Shown: piece after piece, positions 37,506-45,327 of the stretch
Layout of the letters: the number at the start of each line of letters is the position of its first letter
How positions within the stretch are numbered: position 1 is the first letter of the stretch
Assembly: GCA_016716265.1 (NCBI GenBank)
Contig: JADJWQ010000005.1
Span: 1 to 64,000, forward strand
Reading direction: 5' to 3'
Length of the DNA: 64,000 bases
Origin: Planctomycetota bacterium
GTDB lineage: Bacteria; Planctomycetota; UBA1135; UBA2386
The notes under the pieces: model-generated
What the model saw: only the letters and a program-made list of their open reading frames with translations
What the model was told of the DNA's origin: nothing
Database searches by the model: none
Position numbers and translations under genes: made by a program

Positions 37506-39637
37506 CGGCAGCCGGGCCGACACTGCCGGCGCCCGCGCGCCCGGACGGCCCGGCGGTCGACCCCTGGCTCGCGCTGCTGCTCGCCGCGATCACGCTGCCG
37601 GTCGAGCCGGGCTGGATCGACTTCGAGCAGGTGCGGCGCGGCCTGCTGCTCGCCGCGGCCGGCGTGCTGGCGATCCTCGGCTGGCGCTGGTGCCCGCGCG
37701 TCCCGCCGCGCGGGCTGACCGCGCTCGGGCTGCTGTGCCTGTGGCACCTGCTCGGTTGGCCCTCCGCGACCAACCCGGGCTCGGCCGCGGAGCGCGCGCT
37801 GCACCTGCTCGCGCTCGCGATCGTGTTCACCTGGGCTGGCAGCCGGCCGTTGCGCGGCGTGCTCGGCGCCGCAGCGCTGCTCGGCACCGTGGTCTCGCTG
37901 CACGGCCTCGCGCAGCGCGCCGGGCTCGACTGGCCGGCCGGCATCGGCAGCGCGGCGGCGCCCGGCTCGTTCCTCGGCAACCTGAACGCCGCCGCCGAGG
38001 TCGCGGTCGTCGGCCTCGGTGCGGCGACCGCGCTCGCGCTGCGCAAGCGCGTCGCGCTGCCCTGGCTCGCGACGGCCGCCGTCTGCGCCGGCTACCTCGG
38101 CGTCGACGGCTCGCGCGGCGGGCTGGTCGCGGCGGCGCTCGCGCTGCTGGCGGCAGCCGTGCTGCCGGCGGGCGAGCCGCGCGGCGTCCGCCGGCTCGCG
38201 GCGCTCGGCGCGCTGGTGCTCGTCGCGGCGCTCGGCTGGCTCGGCCGCGCCCCGCGGCCCGACGTCTTGCCGACTGCCGGCGGCGCGACGATCGCGCGCC
38301 CGTCGACGGTCGCGATCCGCACCGAGCTGTGGTCCGCGTCGCTCGAGATGGTCGCGTCCGCACCGCTGCTCGGCGTCGGCCCCGGCCAGTTCCGGCACGA
38401 GTACCCGCGCTTCCGCAGCCAGGCCGAGATCGAGGCGTCGACGTTCGGGCGCCGGCAGCCGACCTTCGCGCCCGACCCGCACCAGGACGCGCTGCAGATC
38501 GCGGTCGAGGCCGGCCTGCCGGGGCTGCTGCTCGCGCTGCTGCTGCTCGCGCGGTCGCTGCCGGCGGTGCTGCGCCGCGGCCCCGGGCGCGCCGCGGCAC
38601 CCGCCGTGCTGGCGTTCCTGGCGACCGCGCTGGTCCGCGCGCCGGTCGGCAACGCGCCGGCGGCGGCCGCGTTCGCCGCGCTGCTCGGCAGCGCGGCGGC
38701 CGCGCCGGAGCGCGCGCGCCGGCGGCTCGGCGCCTGGTCGAAGCTCGGCAGCGCGCTGCTCGGCGCTGCGCTGGTCGCGGTCGGCGCGATGCACGTCGGC
38801 GCCGCGCACGCCGCCGCGCGCGGCTGGCCCGCGGCCCCGACGACGGCGGACCTCGACGCGGCGATCGCGCTCGACCGGACCGAGTCCCGCTACCACAGCC
38901 TGCGGATCCAGGCGATCTGCGGACTCGGCAGCGACGGCCTGCTGCTGCACACCGGCCCTGCCGAGCTCGCGCGGGCGGCGGACGACATCGCCGCGATCCG
39001 CCGCTTCGACCCGCACAACACGACCGCGCTGTTCTTCGCCGCGCAGCTGCTGCGCGGCGGCGCGCGGCGCGGCGAGGCCCACGAGCTGCTCCACCACATC
39101 CTCGAGCTCGACCCGCGCCACCCGGGCGCGGCGCTGCTGCTCGCGATCGACGCGGCCGGCGCCGGCGAGCTCGACACCGCCCGCGCGCTGCTCTACCGCG
39201 ATCCGCACCCGTCGATCCGCGTGCGGCTGGCGGAGCACCTGCGCGCGATCGCCGCGATCCCGGGGATCGCGAAGGCCGGCGCGTGGCGACGCGAGGCGCT
39301 GTTCGTCGCGGCGGTCGACGCGCTCGCCGACCCCGGCAGCGCCGACCCCGGCAGCGCCGACCCCGGCAGCGCCGACCCCGACAGCGCCGACCCCGACAGC
39401 GCGGACGCCGCCGACCGCGTGCTGCGGTTCGTCGGCGAGGCCGGCTCGGCGGAGTCGCGCGGTCTCGTGCTGCGCGCACACCTGATGCTGCGACTCGGCG
39501 GCGACGCCGACACGCTCGCCCCCGCCGAGCCCGGCGCGCTGGCGGCGATCGACGCCGGCTCGCGCGCGCTGCTCGCGCCGTCGTTCGCCGCGCTGCGCGC
39601 GCTGCCGGGCTGGGCGCGCGTGCTGCCGCCGCCGTGA
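37502..39637 (+). CDS. O-antigen-ligase-like (Wzy_C-type) membrane protein with C-terminal helical repeats
   Basis: A 711-residue protein starting at the GTG overlapping the ftsY stop (GTGA). About ten hydrophobic helices span residues 15-440. The Wzy_C/WaaL-type periplasmic motif region is visible: SFLGNLNAAAEVAVVGLG, VDGSRGGLVAAALALL, then LGVGPGQFRHEYPRFRSQAE and DPHQDALQIAVEAGLPGLLL. The last two carry the Arg and His residues used by O-antigen ligases. The C-terminal 250 residues are TPR-like (LLHHILELDPRHPGAALLLA) and contain five copies of DPGSA/DPDSA. Such proteins polymerise or attach surface glycans. No glycan cluster is directly beside it, but one starts at 40.7 kb. Confidence 0.78.
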   Translation: MTAAGPTLPAPARPDGPAVDPWLALLLAAITLPVEPGWIDFEQVRRGLLLAAAGVLAILGWRWCPRVPPRGLTALGLLCLWHLLGWPSATNPGSAAERALHLLALAIVFTWAGSRPLRGVLGAAALLGTVVSLHGLAQRAGLDWPAGIGSAAAPGSFLGNLNAAAEVAVVGLGAATALALRKRVALPWLATAAVCAGYLGVDGSRGGLVAAALALLAAAVLPAGEPRGVRRLAALGALVLVAALGWLGRAPRPDVLPTAGGATIARPSTVAIRTELWSASLEMVASAPLLGVGPGQFRHEYPRFRSQAEIEASTFGRRQPTFAPDPHQDALQIAVEAGLPGLLLALLLLARSLPAVLRRGPGRAAAPAVLAFLATALVRAPVGNAPAAAAFAALLGSAAAAPERARRRLGAWSKLGSALLGAALVAVGAMHVGAAHAAARGWPAAPTTADLDAAIALDRTESRYHSLRIQAICGLGSDGLLLHTGPAELARAADDIAAIRRFDPHNTTALFFAAQLLRGGARRGEAHELLHHILELDPRHPGAALLLAIDAAGAGELDTARALLYRDPHPSIRVRLAEHLRAIAAIPGIAKAGAWRREALFVAAVDALADPGSADPGSADPGSADPDSADPDSADAADRVLRFVGEAGSAESRGLVLRAHLMLRLGGDADTLAPAEPGALAAIDAGSRALLAPSFAALRALPGWARVLPPP
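39329..39403 (+). repeat. Five tandem 15-bp repeats inside the O-antigen-ligase-like gene
   Basis: Consensus GACCCCGGCAGCGCC (DPGSA). The first three copies are identical and the last two have one change (GAC for GGC, giving DPDSA). The unit keeps the reading frame. It may vary in copy number between strains by slippage. Confidence 0.8.
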
Positions 39638-40594
39638 TCAGCGCGCCCCGCGCCGCGCACCGCCGGCCCCGCCCGCGGGCTGCGGTGCCGCCGCGGGTGG
39701 CGGCTGGTCCGCGAGCACGTCGTCCCACGCGAGCTCGGCGCGCGCCGCGGTGAGCAGCTCCGCGAGCGGCACCTCGCGCGGGCGCGCCGGATGGTCCTCC
39801 GGCAGCATCGCGCGCAGCGCCGCGATCACGTCGGCCGCGAGAAGCGCGACGCCGACCCGCGTCGGGTGCAGGCCGTCGCCCTGCAGGAGCGCCGCCGGTG
39901 GCACCAGCACCTCGCGACCCTCGAACGCGACGCGCCGCCCGCCGTCGTGCGCGGCCTCGACCATCCGGCCGAGCCCGAACAGGTGCACGTTCGGCCGTGA
40001 CGCGGCCCAGTCGGCGAGCGCCGCGTTGAGCCGCTCGACCTCGGCGCGGCTCGGGATCTGCGCCGGGCTGATCATCCGCGGGTCGGCGTCGCGGACCAGC
40101 GGGTAGTCGCCGACCAGCAGCGGCGCGTCGAAGCGGCCGAGCAGCTCGAAGCCGTCGCGCTGCAGCCGCAGGCGTCGCTCGAGCGCGTCGGGACCGCGCG
40201 CGTAGCCGTAGCCGAACCAGAACATGAAGTCGACGGCGACGATCACGGCGGGGTGTTCCTCGGCGACCGTCGCGACGCGCGGCTCCTGGATCTTCCGCGG
40301 CGCGCGGAACGTCGCGGTCTCGCTACGGTCGACGAAGCGCACCGCGCCGTCGGGCCACGCGACCGCGAGGACCGGCTCGAGCGCGATCGACTCGTCGCGC
40401 TCGCCGTCGGGCCGCGGGAACGGGTTCACGAACCCCGCGCTGACGCTCGCCCCGACGATGCAGACGACCGGCCGCTCGGCGCCGTCCTGCGCGGCGGTGT
40501 GGCCGAGCGGCGCCAGCGCGAGCAGCAGGGCGAGGGCGCGGCGGACCGCCGGGCGCGCGCGCCCGACGTCCGGTAGCGAGGATCGGTGCGACAT
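39638..40594 (-). CDS. Secreted GDSL/SGNH-family hydrolase
   Basis: A 318-residue protein. The ATG at 40594 gives a signal peptide (ALALLLALAPLGHTAAQ). The nucleophile block is VVCIVGASVSAGF, with Ser in the GxSxS position. The block V-D-PMFWFGYGY region carries the oxyanion hole, and the catalytic Asp/His pair is DGLHPTRVG near residue 265. It matches the SGNH esterase fold. The closing part is Pro/Ala-rich (QPPPAAAPQPAGGAGG). It may deacetylate glycans, but the substrate is unknown. Its stop touches that of the convergent O-antigen-ligase-like gene. A TACGCT hexamer lies 8 nt before the ATG. Confidence 0.8.
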   Translation of the reverse strand: MSHRSSLPDVGRARPAVRRALALLLALAPLGHTAAQDGAERPVVCIVGASVSAGFVNPFPRPDGERDESIALEPVLAVAWPDGAVRFVDRSETATFRAPRKIQEPRVATVAEEHPAVIVAVDFMFWFGYGYARGPDALERRLRLQRDGFELLGRFDAPLLVGDYPLVRDADPRMISPAQIPSRAEVERLNAALADWAASRPNVHLFGLGRMVEAAHDGGRRVAFEGREVLVPPAALLQGDGLHPTRVGVALLAADVIAALRAMLPEDHPARPREVPLAELLTAARAELAWDDVLADQPPPAAAPQPAGGAGGARRGAR

Positions 40595-40602
40595 GGCCCT
40601 GG

Positions 40603-40608
40603 AGCGTA
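40603..40608 (-). promoter_or_regulatory. TACGCT -10-like hexamer, leaderless configuration
   Basis: On the minus strand it ends 8 nt before the ATG at 40594. Confidence 0.4.
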
Positions 40609-40667
40609 GCAGCCCAGGTCGAGACGGGCAGGCCGGAATGGGGTCGGTGCCCGCTGCTCTCGGGCGG

Positions 40668-40673
40668 TATCCT
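40668..40673 (+). promoter_or_regulatory. TATCCT -10-like hexamer
   Basis: It ends 12 nt before the ATG of the glycosyltransferase at 40686, so the leader would be very short. No Shine-Dalgarno sequence is seen. Confidence 0.4.
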
Positions 40674-40685
40674 TCGCCCGCCCTC

Positions 40686-41465
40686 ATGTACCGCGATCGC
40701 ACCGTCTCGCTGGTCGTCCCGGCCTACAACGAAGAAGCGACCATCGGCGCCGTCGTCGATGAGTTCCGGACCGTGCCGCACATCGACGAGATCGTCGTCG
40801 TCGACAACAACTGCTCGGACCGCACCGCGGAGATCGCCCGGGCGGCCGGCGCGCGCGTCGTGCAGGAGTCGCGGCCCGGCTACGGCGCCGCCCTGCTGCG
40901 CGGCATGTCCGAAGCGAAGGGCGATCTGCTCGTGCTGACCGAGGCCGACGGCTCGTTCGCGGCGCGCGACGTCGAGAAGCTGCTGATCTACCTCGACGAC
41001 GCCGGCATGGTGATGGGCACGCGCACCACGCGGCAGATGGTCGAACAGGGCGCGAACATGCGGTTCCTGCTGCGCTGGGGGAACGTGTTCATGGCGAAGC
41101 TCCTCCAGCTCCTGTGGCTGCGCCCCGACGAGCCGCGCTTCACCGACGTCGGCTGCACGTTCCGCGCGCTGACCCGCGACACCTTCGAGGCGATCCGGCC
41201 GCGGCTGACGCAGACCGGGCCGGCGTTCTCGCCCGAGATGATGTGCGCTGCGCTGATCGAGAGGCGCCGTGTCATCGAGATTCCGGTCACCTACCGGCAG
41301 CGCGCCGGCGGCGAGTCGAAGCACTCGGATTCGTTCCGCCGGCAGGCGCGCACGGCGTGGTCGATGTTCAAGGCGATCGTGCGGAAGCGCCTCGGCTCGC
41401 TGTTCGGGCCCCGCATCAAGGCGAATTCACCGAGGACGGCGCCCCGCCCACAACCCGAGCAGTAG
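40686..41465 (+). CDS. Family 2 glycosyltransferase
   Basis: A 259-residue GT-A fold. The nucleotide-sugar start is SLVVPAYNEEATIGAVVDEF, then VVDNNCSDRTAEIA and the acidic motif in LVLTEADGSFAARDVEKLL (EAD in place of DxD). TYRQRAGGESKHS near 215 is typical of polyprenyl-phosphate-linked GT2 enzymes of the DPM1 type. No C-terminal membrane helices are present. It would transfer a sugar from a nucleotide donor to a lipid carrier or chain on the cytoplasmic face. It opens a cassette with an FAD oxidoreductase and two methyltransferases. Confidence 0.88.
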   Translation: MYRDRTVSLVVPAYNEEATIGAVVDEFRTVPHIDEIVVVDNNCSDRTAEIARAAGARVVQESRPGYGAALLRGMSEAKGDLLVLTEADGSFAARDVEKLLIYLDDAGMVMGTRTTRQMVEQGANMRFLLRWGNVFMAKLLQLLWLRPDEPRFTDVGCTFRALTRDTFEAIRPRLTQTGPAFSPEMMCAALIERRRVIEIPVTYRQRAGGESKHSDSFRRQARTAWSMFKAIVRKRLGSLFGPRIKANSPRTAPRPQPEQ

Positions 41466-41720
41466 ACTTCCGGGCTCCCCTCCGGAGCCCGAGGATCCGC
41501 TGGCGCCGAGCGCTCCCGCGGGGCGTCCCTGCCAGGGCGCGGACGCCGCCGACCTGAAGGTCCCGGTCCGGCCGGCCGACAACAGGGTCGGCAGCGCCCG
41601 TCGTGACTCCCGAGCCCGGCCGCGGATCCTCGCCGTCCTTGCCGGACCCTCGGCTCCGAACCAACGCACTCCACTGAACCCGCACCACGGAACGCGCACC
41701 CCGGAACCCGCAGCACGGTC

Positions 41721-43148
41721 ATGAGCAGCCACGTCGTCATCCTCGGTGGAGGCCTCGCAGGCCTGTCCTGCGGCTACGAGCTGGTCCAGCGAGGCAACCG
41801 CGTCACGATCCTGGAGCGCGAGCCACACGTCGGCGGCATGGCATCGTCGTTCGTCGAGGACGGCGACGAGTACTGGACGCAGGACTTCGGGCCGCACCGC
41901 TTCCACAGCCAGGACAAGAACCTGATCCAGCACGTGCGCGACATCCTCGGCGACAACATCGTCACCGCGGAGCGCCTGTCGCGGATCGTCCTGTTCGGCA
42001 AGTTCTTCGACTACCCGCTGGTCACCAAGAACGTGCTGAAGAGCATGCCGCGCCTGCTGCTGATCAAGGCATTGCTCGACTACGCGTGGGTGCGGTTCTG
42101 CGACAAGACGCGGCTACGGCGCTACGACGAGAAGACCTTCGAGGGCTGGGTCACGCGGCGCTTCGGCAAGACGCTCTACAAGATCTTCTTCGGCCAGTAC
42201 ACCGAGAAGGCCTGGGGCATGTCGCCGAGCCTGATCTCGTCCGACTGGGCGAGCCAGCGCATCACGGTGCTCGGCCTGTGGGACACGATCAAGAAGACGC
42301 TGCGCCGCCCGAAGGCCGGCGAGACGCCGCGCACGCTCGTCAAGAGCTTCATCTATCCGAAGTACGGCGGCATCGGTGAGCTGGCGCGCGGCTATGCGCG
42401 ACGCATCGAGGAATCGGGCACCGGCTCGCAGGTGCTCACCAATGCACCGGCGGTGAAGATCCACCGCGACGGCATGCGCGTCACCGGCATCGAATACGGC
42501 AAGCACGAGCGCCAACGGATCGAGGCCGACGCCTACGTCAACACGATCCCGGTCACGGCCCTGGCGGCGGCGCTGGCGCCGAAGGCGCCGGACGAGGTGC
42601 TGAAGGCGGCGCGGTCGCTCGAGTACGTCTCGATCGTGTTCGTCTACCTGAAGCTGAACCGGCCGAGCGTCAGCCCGGACAGCTGGGTCTACCTGCCGGA
42701 GAAGCACCTGACCGTGCACCGGATCTCGGAGTTCAAGAACTTCAGCCCGTTCTGCGCCCCGCGCGACAAGACGCTGATCTGCGCCGAGATCACCTGCCGC
42801 CGCGGCGACGAGATCTGGCGCGCGAGCGCCGACGAGCTGCGCGCGATCGCCGCGCGCGACCTCGCTTCGGTCGGCCTGATCCAGGAGAGCGACGTCATCG
42901 ACGCGCAGATCCGGAAGATCCCGTTCGCCTATCCGGTGTACGATCTCGACTACCGGTCCCACCTGGAGCCGGTGATGGATTACGTCGGTCGCCTCCAGAA
43001 CCTGCAGACGACCGGCCGCCAGGGCAACTACCGCTACAACAACATGGACCAGTCGGTCGAGATGGGCCGCAAGCTGGGCCAGGAGCTCGCCACCGGCGTG
43101 CAGACCGGCCACGCGGCCGTCGCGACCGGCAAGGAGTACTTCGGTTGA
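41721..43148 (+). CDS. FAD-dependent amine-oxidase/UDP-galactopyranose-mutase-like oxidoreductase
   Basis: A 475-residue protein. The dinucleotide motif at the start is VVILGGGLAGLSCGYEL, followed by the ExxxxxGG region VTILEREPHVGGMASSF. Other landmarks are DFGPHRFHSQDKNL, the KIFFGQYTEKAWGMSPS segment, YPKYGGIGELARGYARRIE, and a C-terminal FAD piece (YVGRLQNLQTTGRQGNYRYN). This set is common to protoporphyrinogen-oxidase/UGM-like proteins in surface-polysaccharide clusters, which use reduced FAD to rearrange or modify sugars. The next gene starts at a TTG that overlaps the stop (TTGA). Confidence 0.83.
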   Translation: MSSHVVILGGGLAGLSCGYELVQRGNRVTILEREPHVGGMASSFVEDGDEYWTQDFGPHRFHSQDKNLIQHVRDILGDNIVTAERLSRIVLFGKFFDYPLVTKNVLKSMPRLLLIKALLDYAWVRFCDKTRLRRYDEKTFEGWVTRRFGKTLYKIFFGQYTEKAWGMSPSLISSDWASQRITVLGLWDTIKKTLRRPKAGETPRTLVKSFIYPKYGGIGELARGYARRIEESGTGSQVLTNAPAVKIHRDGMRVTGIEYGKHERQRIEADAYVNTIPVTALAAALAPKAPDEVLKAARSLEYVSIVFVYLKLNRPSVSPDSWVYLPEKHLTVHRISEFKNFSPFCAPRDKTLICAEITCRRGDEIWRASADELRAIAARDLASVGLIQESDVIDAQIRKIPFAYPVYDLDYRSHLEPVMDYVGRLQNLQTTGRQGNYRYNNMDQSVEMGRKLGQELATGVQTGHAAVATGKEYFG

Positions 43149-44086
43149 GCGACGCGGAGTCCGACGACCCGAGGCTCGTCCACGTCACGACCTGCCAGCT
43201 CTGCGGCAGCGACCGGTCGACGCTGCATTTCGCGGAGCCGCCCTACAAGGTGCTGCGCTGCGACGGCTGCGGGCTCGTCTACGTGACCCCGCGCTGGAGC
43301 GATGACGCCCTGCGCGAGGTCTACGGCGAGGACTACTGGCGCAGCGACAGCCCGAAGACCAAGGGCTACGCCGACTACGCGAGCGAGGCGGAGCTGTACC
43401 TGAAGACGTTCCGCCGCCGCACGCGGCTCGTGCGGCGCTACCTGCCGACCGATCGACCCGCGCGGATCCTCGACGTCGGCTGCGCCGCCGGCTACTTCCT
43501 GCGCGTGATGCAGGACCTCGGGCACGATGTGCGCGGCGTCGAGGTCTCGGAAGCGATCGCGGGCGACGCGCAGGCGTCGCTCGGTGCCGAGCGGGTGTGG
43601 GTGGGTACGCTCGACAGCGTGCCGCGGGAGCAGCCGGGCTTCGAGCCCGGTAGCTTCGACCTGGTGTCGATGTGGGACGTGATCGAGCACGTGCCCGACC
43701 CGCAGCAGCTGCTGCGCGATGCGCTCGCGATGCTGCGCCCGACCGGCCACCTGCTCATCGAGACGCAGAACGTCGACAGCCGGTTCGCCAACGTGCTCGG
43801 GCCCAAGTGGCACCACTACAAGCACGAGGAGCACATCTACCACTTCAATCCGCACACGATCCGGATGGTCCTCGACCAGGCCGGCTTCGACGTGGCGCGG
43901 CTGACCAGCGCGTTCGGCGGCAAGTACGTGTCGTTCGGCTTCATCGCGGAGCGCGCCGCGCGCCTCAATCGCCTCGCGAGTCTCGCATTGAAGCCGCTCG
44001 CGGCGTTCAAACGCGCGAACGTCTACCTGAACTTCCGCGACGAGATGGTGGTCGTCGCGAAGCCCAAGGCCGCCGCGACGGCGTGA
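43145..44086 (+). CDS. Class I SAM-dependent methyltransferase with N-terminal zinc ribbon
   Basis: A 313-residue protein. Two Cys pairs near the start (CQLCG at 17-21 and CDGCG at 39-43) form a zinc-ribbon-like unit, as in sugar C-methyltransferases and related enzymes. The SAM site is ILDVGCAAGYFLRVMQDLGH at about residue 108, followed by VSMWDVIEHVPDPQQLL and LLIETQNVDSRFANVLG. The TTG start overlaps the stop of the FAD gene, which implies coupled translation. The likely target is a sugar of a surface polymer, inferred from neighbours. Confidence 0.85.
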   Translation: MSDAESDDPRLVHVTTCQLCGSDRSTLHFAEPPYKVLRCDGCGLVYVTPRWSDDALREVYGEDYWRSDSPKTKGYADYASEAELYLKTFRRRTRLVRRYLPTDRPARILDVGCAAGYFLRVMQDLGHDVRGVEVSEAIAGDAQASLGAERVWVGTLDSVPREQPGFEPGSFDLVSMWDVIEHVPDPQQLLRDALAMLRPTGHLLIETQNVDSRFANVLGPKWHHYKHEEHIYHFNPHTIRMVLDQAGFDVARLTSAFGGKYVSFGFIAERAARLNRLASLALKPLAAFKRANVYLNFRDEMVVVAKPKAAATA

Positions 44087-44116
44087 GGACCCGATCGGGC
44101 CCCCCGGCACACGACG

Positions 44117-44884
44117 ATGGAAGCGACCGTCTACGACCAGTTCGCACAGCTCGAGGAACGGCACTTCTGGTTCCGGGGCCGGCGGCAGATCTTCTTCGAC
44201 CTGCTCGACCGGGTGATCGGTGACCGCCGCGGTCTCGACGTCCTCGAGATCGGCTGCGGCCCCGGCGGCATGCTGCCGTCGCTCGCGAAGTACGGCCGGG
44301 TCCACGCGCTCGACATCAGCCACGACGCGATGCGCTACTGCCACCGCCGTGGCTTCCACCGGGTCGTGACCGGCTCCGGTCTGGAGCTGCCGTTCGCCGA
44401 CGCGTGCTTCGACCTCGTCGCGCTGTTCGATGCGATCGAGCACATCCCCGACGACCGCCGCGTGCTCGACGAGGTGCGCCGCGTGCTCCGGCCCGGCGGC
44501 GTCGTGTTCATCTCGGTGCCCGCCTACCAGTTCCTGTATTCGCAGAACGATCGGCTCGTGCACCACCAGCGGCGCTACACGCGGCCGCAGCTGCGCACCC
44601 GGATGCTCGAGGCCGGCCTCGAGCCGCTGAAGATCTCCTACTTCAACACCTTCCTGTTCCCGCTGATCCTGCCGGCGGTGATGGTGCTGAAGGCGAAGGA
44701 GCGGTTCGTCGGCCTGCCCGAGAACCAGACCAACCTCAGCCACGAGTTCCCGAAGGCCCTCAGCGACCTGTTCGCGTGGTTCATGGGCTCCGAGCGCTGG
44801 CTGCTGCGGCACACCGAGTTCCCGTTCGGCCACTCGCTGATCGGGATGGGTCGCGTCGCCGACGGCGCGCGGGCATCCGCGTGA
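44117..44884 (+). CDS. Class I SAM-dependent methyltransferase
   Basis: A 255-residue protein. The SAM-binding loop VLEIGCGPGGMLPSLAKYG is at about residue 45, then VHALDISHDAMRYCHRRG, then LVALFDAIEHIPDDRRVLDE and VLRPGGVVFISVPAYQFL. This is the UbiE/COQ5-like class I fold. The C-terminal part has two hydrophobic stretches (YFNTFLFPLILPAVMVL), suggesting membrane association as in enzymes acting on lipid-linked substrates. The ATG at 44117 lies 31 bp after the previous stop, on the same strand as the cassette. Confidence 0.87.
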   Translation: MEATVYDQFAQLEERHFWFRGRRQIFFDLLDRVIGDRRGLDVLEIGCGPGGMLPSLAKYGRVHALDISHDAMRYCHRRGFHRVVTGSGLELPFADACFDLVALFDAIEHIPDDRRVLDEVRRVLRPGGVVFISVPAYQFLYSQNDRLVHHQRRYTRPQLRTRMLEAGLEPLKISYFNTFLFPLILPAVMVLKAKERFVGLPENQTNLSHEFPKALSDLFAWFMGSERWLLRHTEFPFGHSLIGMGRVADGARASA

Positions 44885-44907
44885 GGCGGCGCGGCGAAGC
44901 CGGGGGC

Positions 44908-45327
44908 ATGTCGAGTCAGCCCGAGTTCACGCTGCTGTACGACAGCGAGTGCCCGATGTGCCGGCGCGAGGTCGAGTGGCTGTTGCGGCGCGACCGGCAC
45001 GGCCGGCTGGCCGCCGTCGACATCATGGCGCCCGGGTTCGACGCGTCGCGCTACGGGCTCGCCGCGGACGACGTGCACCGCGAGCTGTGCGGCGTGCTTC
45101 CCGACGGCACGATCACGCGCGGCATGGAGTCGATGCGGCGCGCCTGGCGAGCGGCCGGGCTCGGCGCGCTGCTCGCGCCGACGGCATGGCCCGGCCTGCG
45201 GCAGCTCGCCGACCTCGGCTACCGCGTGTTCGCGCGCTACCGCGTCCCGCTCGGCCGACTGCTCGGGCGGCGTTGCGACAACGGCGCCTGCGCGGTCACG
45301 GCGGGCCGGCCGCGCCGGGATCCGTGA
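44908..45327 (+). CDS. DUF393 (DCC-family) thiol-disulfide oxidoreductase
   Basis: A 139-residue protein. The DCC signature is LLYDSECPMCRREVEWL with the CPMC redox pair at 17-20. Then come RLAAVDIMAPGFDASRYGLA and RGMESMRRAWRAAGLGALLA. DCC proteins have a thioredoxin-like fold and unknown partners. The 3' end overlaps the convergent PEP-synthase-like gene by 32 bp. The ATG at 44908 gives a normal family length. Confidence 0.87.
   Translation: MSSQPEFTLLYDSECPMCRREVEWLLRRDRHGRLAAVDIMAPGFDASRYGLAADDVHRELCGVLPDGTITRGMESMRRAWRAAGLGALLAPTAWPGLRQLADLGYRVFARYRVPLGRLLGRRCDNGACAVTAGRPRRDP

Noticed and set aside
39329..39403. CRISPR-like array
   Set aside because: Units are contiguous 15-bp coding repeats without spacers; no cas genes are present in the window.
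37115..39481. Long minus-strand open frame opposite ftsY and the O-antigen-ligase-like gene
   Set aside because: Antisense shadow caused by high GC at third positions; Arg/Gln/Glu-rich without motifs.
41466..41720. Small gene between the GT2 and FAD genes
   Set aside because: Open frames exist but lack any start, ribosome site or protein-like composition.
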